Part shown: positions 46,928 to 58,700 of the stretch, in pieces | Layout: each line of letters opens with the position of its first letter | Numbering within the stretch: the stretch's first letter is position 1 | Assembly (NCBI GenBank): GCA_944989445.1 | Contig: CALYLW010000212.1 | Coordinates: 708,001-772,000, forward strand | Source: Ampullaceana balthica | Taxonomy: Eukaryota; Mollusca; Gastropoda; Lymnaeidae | Length of the DNA stretch: 64,000 nt | Reading direction: 5' to 3' | Notes under the pieces: generated by a model | What the model was told of the DNA's origin: nothing | Databases searched by the model: none | What the model saw: the letters and a program-made list of their open reading frames with translations, nothing else | Program-made: the position numbers and the translations under genes

Positions 46928-48278
46928 GTAGCTATTAACTTCACGTGAAAATATGTTAACTGGAGTGTTTTAATATTTGAAAATTGTTTATTATTCTCTC
47001 TATTTTTTTTTGTCACCGAATAACACAAATTAAAAAAATAGTTTTGTTTGTTTTTTTTATTGTTTTTTATGAGAGGTTTAACAATGTTTAAACTTGGGTA
47101 ATGCCAGCCTGCCACTGTTTAAACTCTGTCAAAACGGATAGCTTGTATTAGAAAGTCATTTACTTGCTGTTAATAAATAGAAGATTTGATAAAGTATTGC
47201 AAGTTTTGTGTGACCCCTGGCTCTTCATTGATTAGCGTTTGAAACAGCACCAGTTTCCAATAAGGCGAATTGTGCCAGATGTTACAATAAATGATTTTCT
47301 GATAGTCAAAATGATTTGACTCCATAGAGCTGTCCCAGGCGTCAATTGCTAACAGTCACAAGATTTCATGAGTGGTATTGATTTAATCTCGAATTCAAGC
47401 AACAATCGAAAAAATTACATTATGCTTTTATTCAAATTAAAGAAAAATAGATTTTGATGTTAGAGCTGTTTACTCAAGAATATAAAAATTTAACAGACGG
47501 GGCCAGGCTACTAAAGGCAATTATGTTTCTTTTTTCTCTTTTACTGTTTTTTTTTAAATAAAAACAATCGGAAGAGAGTAACAGATTAGTGTAAGGACAT
47601 TTTTTTTTAAAAATCCTATTTATTCACTATAAATATTGTTAAATAGAAATGTACCCGCGCTTTTGCAGTGGGAGTGTACTGCCCTATAATGTTGAATACG
47701 TAGTTGAAAATAAGCTAATAACTATATGTTAAGTATGTATATCTGTAAGCGAAGATTTAAGTTCGGCCTTCTTGTTATCATATAACTAAATGGTGTGCTT
47801 ACTCATGGAATGCAACTTTCAGTTGGTCAGAAATATACTTATGAACAATGTAATTCTCTAATTCTGAGACAAATTTACCCAATAATAAATGGAGCTTTGA
47901 AACGTAACAAGGGATTTGAAAAGGGCATTAATTTAATTCAAAATCCTGCAAACAAACATTTCTCATTGCTATAATATCAACACATCAAGAGATTACATTC
48001 GCAATGAAACTCAGGTAGCTTTCAATACGCTGATAGAACTTAAAGGAAGAAGGTAAACTGAATCAATAAAAAACGAAATTAAAATACATCAAACTTATTT
48101 TTAAATTTTTTCAGTTTTTTCTCTTTCACCAAAATGGTCCCATTTAGCGATGGATTCCCAAAATCTTATATGTTGCTGTTTTACCAAGACATTCAATTCT
48201 TTGTTGATTTCCGTTTTCAGAGAAGACATGTATAAGATATATTTTGTAAATTATATCATTAAGCCCACTTTTTCTCTT
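46928..48278. other. Spacer, nothing recognised
   Basis: AT-rich; no membrane exon to pair with the relic EGF exon or the tail exon at 49989 was found. Confidence 0.5.
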
Positions 48279-48794
48279 TCAAGGATCCCTTTTACCATGT
48301 TTTCTCTGTTTTCTTAAGCCAAGAAGACGTGCCACATGCTGAATAGGTCTTTCAGCTGATCTGGCAAGTCTGTGGCGGACCTGATCTTCCTGGAGACGTG
48401 ATTGCGTTTGCTTGGGTCTTTCTGTTGATCTGGCAACTCTGTGGCGGACCTGATCTTCCTGGAGACGTGATTGCCTTTGCTCAGGTCTTTCTGCTGATCT
48501 GGCAACTCTGTGGTGGACCTGATCTTCCTGGAGACGTGATTGCCTTTGCTCAGGTCTTTCTGCTGATCTGGCAACTCTGTGGTGGACCTGATCTTCCTGG
48601 AGACGTGATTGCCTTTGCTCAGGTATTTCTGCTGATCTGGCAACTCTGTGGCGGACCTGATCTGCCTGGAGTCTTGCTTTGTTTTCATCAGGAGCTTCCT
48701 CTGCACGTGTATGTTCTATGACTTTTGACTTGACTGTTTTCCTGCCCAGACTCCCCCTTTTTCTCATAGGCATGACTGTAGCAAAAGATGACAA
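48279..48794 (-). CDS. ORF with five to six STPR-type 23-residue repeats
   Basis: 171 codons, ATG to stop, without lesions. The core is a tandem repeat of 23 residues, variants of ARSAERPEQRQSRLQEDQ plus V(H/R)HRV, strongly basic and helical. This matches the STPR repeat (known from silkworm FMBP-1 and from the N-terminal parts of Helitron-encoded proteins), which binds DNA. At DNA level the 69-bp units (48350-48700) are nearly identical, so they expanded or were homogenised recently. It ends LRKQRKHGKRDP. Most likely a transposon-derived fragment (Helitron type); a domesticated small DNA-binding protein cannot be excluded. Confidence 0.55.
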   Translation of the reverse strand: MSSFATVMPMRKRGSLGRKTVKSKVIEHTRAEEAPDENKARLQADQVRHRVARSAEIPEQRQSRLQEDQVHHRVARSAERPEQRQSRLQEDQVHHRVARSAERPEQRQSRLQEDQVRHRVARSTERPKQTQSRLQEDQVRHRLARSAERPIQHVARLLGLRKQRKHGKRDP

Positions 48795-48961
48795 TGCTTT
48801 CCTGTGAATGAAGGAATGGAATGTAAATGTGATATTTATTGCAGTGTTTGCTAGCAGTAAAGTAAATATAACAAAGAAGTATTGCGTTTATTTCCCATTA
48901 GGAACTTTTGAGCCATATTTCTGGGACTTCATTGGAAACTTGAAGGCAGTATCATTTTCTA

Positions 48962-49195
48962 TTAAGGTATTATGTTAATATCACGCGATTCTTTTCTGTT
49001 TACGAATTTGTAAAGGACATCATTGTCTTCAGCTATTAATTCACTTTCATTAATTAGAACACACTGTAATCGATTGGCCGCAGTCTTGAAAAAAGCATCA
49101 ACCACAAATTGGTGAGTGAGCTTTCCGGCATTCAGAAACTGATTAAAATGCCCGTCATGAATAGCAAAGTGATACGAAAAGACTTGATATTGCAA
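48962..49195 (-). mobile_element. Helitron-like N-domain fragment
   Basis: A minus-strand frame with FLNAGKLTHQFVVDAFFKTA and NRLQCVLINESELIAED resembles the ..GGRLxQQYIVDxYxKIExxRL..NQxxLRAE.. segment of Helitron helicase-like proteins. It lies upstream (minus-strand sense) of the STPR ORF, the reverse of the usual STPR-then-helicase order, so the two may come from different copies. Confidence 0.45.
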
Positions 49196-49988
49196 GTATT
49201 GAAATTAAATATAAAATATTTCTCTCCTATATGCTTTACATCAGGCGACAAGTGACTCTAAAGAAGCGGTATTTAACAAACCAAAACATGTATGTTTGTG
49301 CGAATGATGATGAAGAAGTTGAGCGTGTGGTTGTATAAAACTATGTATATGTGTTATGTTTTTAAATCTAGCAATTTTTTTTTATAAATTTCATCGAGCG
49401 AACACGTTGCATATTTTTATGTTTAAATTCCACTTAAATCCCAATCTTCTGAGCAAGAAGAGAAACTTAAACATTAACTTTCGATTTTAAAATATATATA
49501 AGATAAAAGTTCGTTAATAGCATGCAAATAGCTTTAGTCTAAACGTTATATGCGTTGGAATATTGAGCAAAAGTACATTTGCAAGCATCTTACGAGAAAC
49601 TAGTTTAAAGAAACATTAAATGTCCGCTACTAAGTGTTTCAATTACATTAAAAAATTGTAAAGGTTTTTTAAGATAAAATAATCATTCATATCATTCTTT
49701 AAGGTATTATTTTTAATTCATTCTTACTAGCCGAGAAAACAAATGTATATTTTTCACACTTAAGTTAAATGTGTGTATACTGAACATGTTAAAACGCTTA
49801 TTTGAAAAATAATTTCAAATAATAGAATGATAATATATATAAAAAGGGAAAAAAATATGATAACTTGATAGTCATCTTGTATGTATGTTTTAAAACGTTT
49901 TTTTTTCCTTGGAGAGTGGGTAAAAAAACTACATTATTCTTTTAATTTCAAATGATACGATGCCCCCTCATTCCATACTCTATTTTAG
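49196..49988. other. Spacer, nothing recognised
   Basis: AT-rich, no family similarity. Confidence 0.5.
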
Positions 49989-50091
49989 ATCCACATACAA
50001 AGACACTATAAAAGAGGAACAGAGTCGAAAAAATGAAAAATCTGATTTGTTGGAAGATTCAAATAAGACCGTGAAAGAAGTTTTTACATAA
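49989..50091 (+). pseudogene. Relic E: orphan cytoplasmic-tail exon
   Basis: After CTATTTTAG, phase 2 entry gives STYKDTIKEEQSRKNEKSD, LLEDSNKTVKEVFT and TAA at 50089-50091. Phase and charged composition fit the tail exons that follow transmembrane exons in this family (phase 2 exit at 4250 and 39813). No transmembrane exon lies nearby, so it is either a remnant or a distant alternative tail of gene C/D. Confidence 0.45.
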
Positions 50092-51540
50092 CACAGTTCT
50101 TGTTCAATTCCATGATATTTGCCTGACAAATTATAGAAACATTGTAAATGCAGTCAAAAACAAGCTTACTTGGATCAACATTTGCTAAGAGACCACTTGT
50201 AAGCGAAGTTATTTTTTTCAAAGACAAGAAGATTGTGGAAGTTGGCTAGGAAGATAAAAGGTGAAACCATAAATTAGAAAGAGTAAGACAAAACAAAAAC
50301 ATTTTAAAAATATTTTTAAGCAAAACATATACAAATATTTAAAAATTACATAAGTTTAAGTGTTATGTTACAGTTGTACTAAATGTAAATGTTTCTAGCA
50401 ATAATTCCTGCGAAGCTTTTACATCACGCATTATTATCATAAAATTATGTGTTTCGTACGTAATGCCTGACTGTTGTTTTTTTTCTCATTTATTTTATTG
50501 TCTTTTAATTTCTTTATAATTAATTGGAGTTATATTGTGTACGTTTAAAGAATGAAGAATCCAATTTTTTGTTTTTTTATTTTTATAGTTTAGGTGATAT
50601 TTTCAATTTTAGTGTTTTTTCTGCATGGCTTGGAACGAATTTAGTATATACCATGTAAAACTTCGTTCGAGATACAAGAAATCGAAGATACGAAAGCTAC
50701 CCCTAAACGGATTAATGACGTATATCGTGGTACAACTGTACCTACTATTCGATGAGTTTTTATTATTAAGTGTTAATTAAATCAAACGCAAACAGAAAAG
50801 TTCAGATCCATTTTGCGTTGGTATCATTTCATAGAGAAGATAAATAGAAGCACATAAAAACGTTTTAAAAAATGACATAGTTCACATAGCGAGGAAGTAA
50901 AAGGGGTTACACAATTAATGGGACTAGAGTGATTAGCGATCACTATAGAAACGGGTAAGAGAGTTTACGTATCTTTGGTTAACCTTAAAATTATTGCAAG
51001 CATTTTTTGCAATAAATAAATATAAATTTAGTACCTTTTTTCTTCTTTTGAAGTAATTTTAAAACCTTAAAAGTTTTAATAGATTTAATTTGTGAATTTG
51101 AAGTTATTATCTTTTTATTATTCATTCTTTGAACTGATTTTGAATCTATAAAAAATAAGATACTTTTTTAAAGAAATCGCACAAATCTTTATTGGTGTTG
51201 CGCATCTAGTCAACTTAGTGCTGTACCGTGCAATTTAGATCAAATAATAAAATCGTGTACTTCCTCCTATAAATACTATTTAAAAAAAAACAATGTTTGT
51301 AACTAGTATAAGCTTAAGTAAAACTTCGATAATTTTATGATTGCAATTATATTAAAGGAATGCCATAACATCCAGTCAGAGTAAATATGCAATTAGATAA
51401 AGCAATAGCTTAAATTATGTTTAATTCTATCATATATAATGGAATTTGAGCAACAAAAACAAGATAAATTAAATTGTAAATAGAAAATTTAAAATATAAT
51501 TTTATGTTAATTAATTAACAAATATGCAGTAAAATAATGA
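50092..51540. other. Intergenic DNA upstream of gene F
   Basis: AT-rich; a short repeat GTTGCGCATCTAGTCA near 51198 (also near 43295). Nothing else recognised. Confidence 0.5.
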
Positions 51541-51666
51541 TTTAAAGTTACAAGTAATACATTTAAAGTTACAAGTAATAAATGTAAAGTTACAAGTAAT
51601 ACATTTAAAGTTACAAGTAATACATTTAAAGTTACAAGTAATACATTTAAAGTTACAAGTAATACA
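51541..51666 (+). repeat. Six tandem copies of a 21-bp unit upstream of gene F
   Basis: TTTAAAGTTACAAGTAATAC plus A, six exact-length copies with one or two changes in the third, ending about 200 bp before the gene F start codon. In or near the presumed promoter. Confidence 0.97.
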
Positions 51667-51873
51667 CCGCTATTAGACTGGTGTTTTCTCTTTCATTGCT
51701 GCTGGAGCATTTTCTGTTTCGAATTATGTAACCCATAAATCAACCCTAAATCTTTTTTTCCCTTATTTATTTTACAGTCCATGAATAGAATAGAATAAAT
51801 TAGAAACCGTATGAAGAATAATCTATGGGAAATATATATTTAATTCAAAGAAGTTGAAAGTGAAGGAAGAGCG

Positions 51874-51931
51874 ATGCTGTTTTTTGTCTACGCATCAGCT
51901 ATGACAGCGTGGCTTCTGTCAAATGTTAATG
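51874..51931 (+). CDS. Gene F exon 1: signal peptide
   Basis: MLFFVYASAMTAWLLSNVNG, 58 nt, phase 1 out at G|GTGAGT. Short but clearly hydrophobic, and in the same place and phase as the signal exon of C. Confidence 0.8.
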
Positions 51932-52636
51932 GTGAGTGGGCACATAATTTTATTTTAAGTTTAATATATATTATTGCTGTAGTTCAAATCAATGTTAAAG
52001 CCATCACGGTAAGCACAAAATGCTTAAAAATATTATTTTTAAAGTGAATATTTATTCATTTAAAAAGCCCTAAATAAAATGATATCGATAATTGACGTTT
52101 GTAGAAGTTTCAAAGATTTATAACCTTATGTATATCCGTAAGAATTGACCAATGCTACTAAGTTACAGAAATTTAAAAAATCGCTTCTTTAATTGCTTTT
52201 CATGGTATACTAGTTTCTGTATGATTATTAATGGTAAACGTTACAATGTTATTTAAGAATAATTGTAATAAAACTTTCATTTTTCGTCGGAATCCACAAA
52301 AATATATTTTCTAAAGCCAACTAGAATCGGATATTTTAAGAAATTTGACAAACAATAAAATACATATCTATAGCTAACCCCACTGTGTCTTTAAAATTAC
52401 AATGAAGGTAAAGAGAAAGCTGGAGGTAATACATCCGTTTTTTAAACTTGGTCATAATTTTCATAATTTTAATGAGGTCAGACAACAGAATGAGTTGCAT
52501 TCAAAATCGGCTTTTATATGAGTTTATAATGGAAAAAACATTGTAAAGGTTTTTTCAGGATGAGGTAAAGACATTTCTGTTTTTCGTCGTCTTCCAATAT
52601 ATCTTTGATTACAATACTAAAACGGTATAATATAGT

Positions 52637-52710
<74 letters not shown>

Positions 52711-55700
52711 TCGTGTTTCATGTTCTCTGATTATAACATTTTTAAAAGGCAAAAGATTGTGCGACATTGGATGGTTCGGAACAGAGTGTCAATTTAAATG
52801 CCGTTGTATTAAGAAATGTACAGCTAAAGGTCTGTGTCATGACAGTCTCTGCCAGAAGGGTTGGTTTGGCCACGCATGCCAGAACCGTAAGTACATTCAT
52901 GAGAGACATAAATAATTTTAAATTTAAACCGTTTCTTCTGGCCTTTGTGTAGAAACAAGGATTTGTAAATGACGTTTCTCATACTTTCTTTTTACTGGAT
53001 AATATTGTTTGAGTTATTTAATTTGTAAAATTAATGTAGGTATTTACCTTCTCAAATATCACCGTCTGCATAATTCACATATATATTCATATATGCGTTA
53101 TGTCTCAATATTGCTTCCATGATTAATCGGTGGTCGGACACTTCGACCCCGGAAGATTTGACCCCGGACGGATTGACCCTGCCAGTTCAACCACAGGACG
53201 ATTCGACCCCAGGACGTTTTGACCCCGGTCGGTTCGACCATAGACGGTTCGACCCGGACGATTCGACCCCGGGCGACTCGACCCCAGATAGTTCGACTAC
53301 AGGTCATTTCGACCCCAGTGCGTTTCGACCCCGGACGTTTCGACCCCTTCGTATCTACACCATTTAATGTTTTAATATATTTTTTTTAATATATATTTTA
53401 AAATGTATTAATTTTCAAATTAATTTTTGATTTAAAAATAATTTAGCTTAAAATCATTATCCATAAAAAATTAAATACAATTTGAAATTGTTATTGATAA
53501 CCAGTCAATATTCAACGTGAATTCATGATTGTGATCAATGCGCCATTCCTCTGAGGTAGAAAGTCCTTCTGAACCAATCCAACTCCGCCCCCACCACGTC
53601 CGATGTAATAGGACAAAACAAAGGCAATGTGGTCAGACAGTCCTTTATAAAGGGGCCTACATTCTCTGTGCCCCCACTTACTCTATTTACCCTCGGAGGA
53701 ACACGGCTTGCTGTGGTGGTCACTAAGTGTAGCCTTCGTAACACGGGATTATGAAACCCTCGGACGAAATGTAAACAACAATGACGTAACATTCAGTCCA
53801 GTATACGGGTCCAGCAGCTTGAATGTTGTTATCTGCTAGGCGCGGTATAAACTATTGAAATTTATAAACTTAAAATACTGACAACTTTGTACGTCTTATG
53901 AAAATCAGTAATTCCGTTTTGGAGGTATAAACGTTTTAAACAACACAAGAAACAGAAGTGAATGCAAAGGGCGCGTGTTTGTAATGGTTTCAGCGCCTGC
54001 GTTCAGCATGTCGACACTTTAAAAAAAAATTAGGAAATAATTTAAAGAAAAAATAAAGAAAAAAGCAACTTTCGTTTTTTTTTAATCACGGTGAAAACCT
54101 TTGAACGACTTAAATTTACTTAAATATATACATTTTTAATACTCAATAGTAAATTAGGTACTATTTAGTTTTGTGTTTAGTTTGGGATAGGAGTTTTTAA
54201 TTTTTAATTGATAATATACCAAAAAGTAATTGTTAAAATATTTTTTTTTAAAAACAAACAAATAATAAATAAAAACATTTCACAATGTAGAAACGAGAGG
54301 GTTGAAACGTCGGGGTCGAACTGTCCGGGGTCGAAACGTCCTGGGGTCGAAACGTCTTGTGGTCGAACCGACCGGGGTCGAAACGTCCTGGGGTCGAAAC
54401 GCCCTGTGGTCGAACTGGCAGGGTCGAACCATCCGGGGTCGAAACGTCCGGGGTCAAAGTGTCCGTAATTCGAGTAATCTGAGGCAGAGGCGTTACTAGG
54501 GGGTGTTGACCATAGCTAGGGGTGTCACCATATGTAAAATTATGTATGTTCCAGTTAGTTGGCACTGACCGAATAGGAAGAGATTTATGGGGTATTTAAA
54601 GAGGCGTAGATACCATGAGCTACCGCACCGAGTGACACCACCTCAAGTGACGCCTCTGATCTGAGGAACAAATATATATGGATGTTAATTTATTTTTATA
54701 AAACACTTCAATTTTCTTCAAATTAAATATACTTTAATTTTGAAAAGGTCACCATTAATGACTGTCCTATTACTGTCCCAAACTCTTGCATTTTGAATTT
54801 AAAAAAGATCAATTTAAAAGGTTATAGTTTTAATTTTGATAAATTATCTTTTAATAAAAGATTTATGAATATAGCAGAATTTTAATGAATTAGATCAATA
54901 ATTTGGTACGTCTTCCTGGTAAATGTCTTAATCATAATCGTCTAAAACCAACTTAAATTACTAAAAAAAATTATGAACGCTCAAGTCATCATAATTTGAC
55001 AAATGTATCATGAAATAAAGGCACGCTTAGAATAAAATATTTAAAAATATTAGTTCTATAAGTTAATTGTTCCTATAAAGTCCTTAGTCGAAACTTTTAT
55101 TTTGTATTAGTAAAGTGATACAGTTTAAATTTATGTCTTTTGGATCATACAATTCGGTTATGTATCTTGTGTTTTATTTAAGAGCTTTATCATAGAAGTT
55201 GTGTTAAATTATATTTGTTAACATATTTCAGCGATTTCTAAAAACCCATCTAATAATTATTGTAAGATGAAAAAACCCATTGAGATTGTAAAATGACTTT
55301 AATGAGCCTCTATGATTATGTATATGGGATTGATAGGTAGAAACATTAAATTTGACTATTTCAATCAAAATATAAAATCAAATTGTTCAATCAGTTAATA
55401 CTATACATGTTTTGGTGAGAATTGTTTCCATATTTGAGATAGATATTTAAAAAACAAATTACAAAAATACTTTTTTTAATAAACATTTTTTGGATAATTA
55501 ACATAATGAAACTACATTTACAAAATAAATCAACTCAGATTCCCGACTTATCGCCACGAATTGATTCTTCATATTCTTTTCCTACGAATCATTTATCCCA
55601 CGAGTATATTAGAAGTAAAATGCGTGAGTTCTCCTTCATTATATTTTCCACCTCTTCCATCCATTCAGAGGATTTGGCCGCAGACCCAGATGCCATAATC

Positions 55701-58700
55701 TCAACAGTACCAGAAAATATTGATTTAACTTGCATGACTGACAATAATGACAGCACTTGTTACTATGGAGAATCCCTCGAGACAATCACAGTCGAATGGA
55801 AAACAAAAAGATACGTCTTTACGTGGCTAAGAATCGCCTTGAATAAAGACAGTGAGTTAGATTAACACGTCAAAATTGTACGTAAATTAAGAAACTGTTT
55901 TCGACAGTTTTAGTTTTAAATGCAGCTGACATTAATAATGCTTAGTTAAGCGACTCAAAATATGGTATTGAAGAAAAAATGCAAACAATATAATTTATTA
56001 TCAACAGTGGTAAAAATCACATCACATCAAAAATATTCTAAAGTGCCCTAAAATTGTGAATTTGATTCACTTTATATGCAGCAATGTACCAAATGGTTTT
56101 TATTAATCTATTTGCTATACTAATCCTCTAATGGTATTTCTTCTATACAGAATGCCAACAACTGTAGAATCTTTTTCCTCCTACTGTAGTTTTAACTTTA
56201 TCGTTTTTTCTACTTCCATTTTCTTCTTCTATTCTGAATTTTGCGTAACTAATTGTGACTAAATTTAATCTTTTCATTTATGTTCTTTAGTGTTTCTCTC
56301 TTAATTAAAATATTTGCATGGATTAGTTTGTTAAACAAGAGTGAATTAGGAATGCGTTAGTTTAACTAATTGAGAGTCGGAATATTAAGGACTTTAAAAA
56401 TAAAGTCTCAGATGCTAATGTGAACCAAATAATTTATTTAATACGCCAAAACAAGAAACAAACTGTTATAAGGCAAAATTTATTTTTAGCCCATCGTTAT
56501 ATTTGAATGATATTTTTATTTTTTAAAAAATGTTCTGGCATTTAAATTATATTGTTTATTAATAAAGAATTAAATATTTGAATAACTTTGCCAATGAAGA
56601 TTCCTATGTAATTTTGAATAGAAAAATGTAATTGTCACGTGTAAATCGCGTGTTGGGTGACGGGGAGGTCACGTGAGTTAAAGCGCGGGAAGAAGGTTGG
56701 AGATTATTGGTTGGAAGTGTTAGAGAATTCTGGTGTGTGTAATGGCGGAACGTGTACCTGAGGACTATACGTTTTATAACCTCAAATTATATAAGTTATG
56801 TGCAGTGTAGATATTAAAGTTGTTTTATTGAAACCATTTCTTCAGAGGATTATTGTATTCAAGGTTATGTATTGAGAGAACGCCTACAAGATATATTCAT
56901 AAGTAAAACATAACAAAGAGGTTACAGTAATGCTTTAAAAATAAAATTTTAAAAAATAATATACAAAAACCTTTATAACGCGAAATGCATTTTATGTAAC
57001 ATTTCTTATATAATCATATTTTATATCAATAACAGCATCATCAGATACAATTACAATGACGATTGTGGCAGACAGATCAGAAAACTATCAAGAATGCACA
57101 AATCAAGAGATAGAAAAACTTTCCGATCGTGTAGTGATTATTCATTGTGATTTCGGAAAACTGATACGCAAGCTCCGTTTAGCGGGTGCAGGACTAATAA
57201 AACTCTGCTCTTTCCATATAAATGGAGGTATGTTGTGTTTTTTTAAAATCATGCAATACAATTAAATTCAACAATAGCACAAACATTTCAATGGTTGGCT
57301 GCAAAGCTTTTGGTTCCATAGAGATGCCTTTGTTGTTGTTTATAGGATTTTCTACATGTGTCTAACTAGTTCAAGGTTGGACAATATTAACTAACACTAT
57401 CCGCCCCGAATTCAGTAAGCGGCAAACCAAACCAAAGTGTGTGGCTTTCGTTGCGAGATGAGTTAATATTGTAACATCTTTGTGATGTTTTAATTATTAG
57501 TGTATCTTGTAGGCGTTCTCAATACAAAACCTTGGATGCAATAATCCTCTGAATAATTGGTTTCAATAAAACAACTTTAATATCCTTACTATGTACTAAA
57601 TATATATAATTTGAGGTTATACAACGTGGGGTCCTCAAGCTGACGTCCGCCATTACACACATAATTCTGACAACTCTGATAATACTCTCGAACCTTCTAC
57701 CTCATTTCTACCCGCACTTTTACTCATGTGACCTCTCCATCATCCAACTCGTGATTCACTCGTGACCAATATCCTCCCATCTCGTCTTAAAAGGAACAAA
57801 AAGTATATTAGACGGTTTGAAGAAATATCGACATGTCATGTTGTTTTTTTTTAAATCAATGGTGGTTTTGAAAAGAGGGGTGGAGTGAGATTTACATTTA
57901 TTTGGTCTTCGTAAAAGTCTTCTGGCTGACATGTTCACTTACTCAAATCTTACATTGATTTATTTAAGAATTTCAAATGTGTTAAATTTAGGGCTGGTCT
58001 CTTTTAAACCGTTTTATTCATTTTCTTGGCTACTTTATTATTACTTGATATCTTGACTTTACTTTATATGTTTGTCTAATTTAAGAATATTTTGTTAGCA
58101 TCATCACGCGATTTGGGGACTTTCGGACAAGAAAACGCCGATCTAATCAAAATTATAAATAAAGACAAAATTCTACCTATGTTCTCTCTTCAGGTCGAAA
58201 TATAGCGCTGAGACAAGATGCCACTGTGAGCTCCAGTCGTGGCAGCGACACCACTGCGGATCTTGCTGTTGATGGTAACACTAATCCTGATTTTGGTAAC
58301 AAATCTTGCACTCACAATGATGATTTTAATGATATAAATCCACAGTGGAATCTGACGTTTTCAAGCAGTTATATGATTACACGAATACTTCTGTATAACA
58401 GAAATGCAGTCAGTAAGTCACACTGTAATTACTTGCACATTATAATTAATCAGATGTTTCTGTTTAAACGTCATCAATTGTTGACTATCTTTAATTTATT
58501 AATGAATGGTATCAAAATCAAATCCCATTATGTTTTAATACCTTCTTCAATGAGCCAACGCACACCTTTGCTAATGTTTATGAAGTGTTTCAATGTTTAA
58601 TATAGTATTTTTACAATACATCAGAGATTTTCATCCAAAAGTATTTTTCTCTTTTAATAAAAATAAAAATAAAAAAGGAATATATTTTTCTGAGGTTAAA

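Noticed and set aside
48398..48721. 107-codon plus-strand ORF over the STPR region
   Set aside because: Antisense shadow of the 69-bp repeat; the minus frame has the known STPR pattern.
53119..53367. 82-codon ORF in the left foldback arm, and the similar frames at 54208-54565
   Set aside because: They are read-throughs of a 15-16-bp minisatellite, with no start context, no domain, and frames open on both strands.
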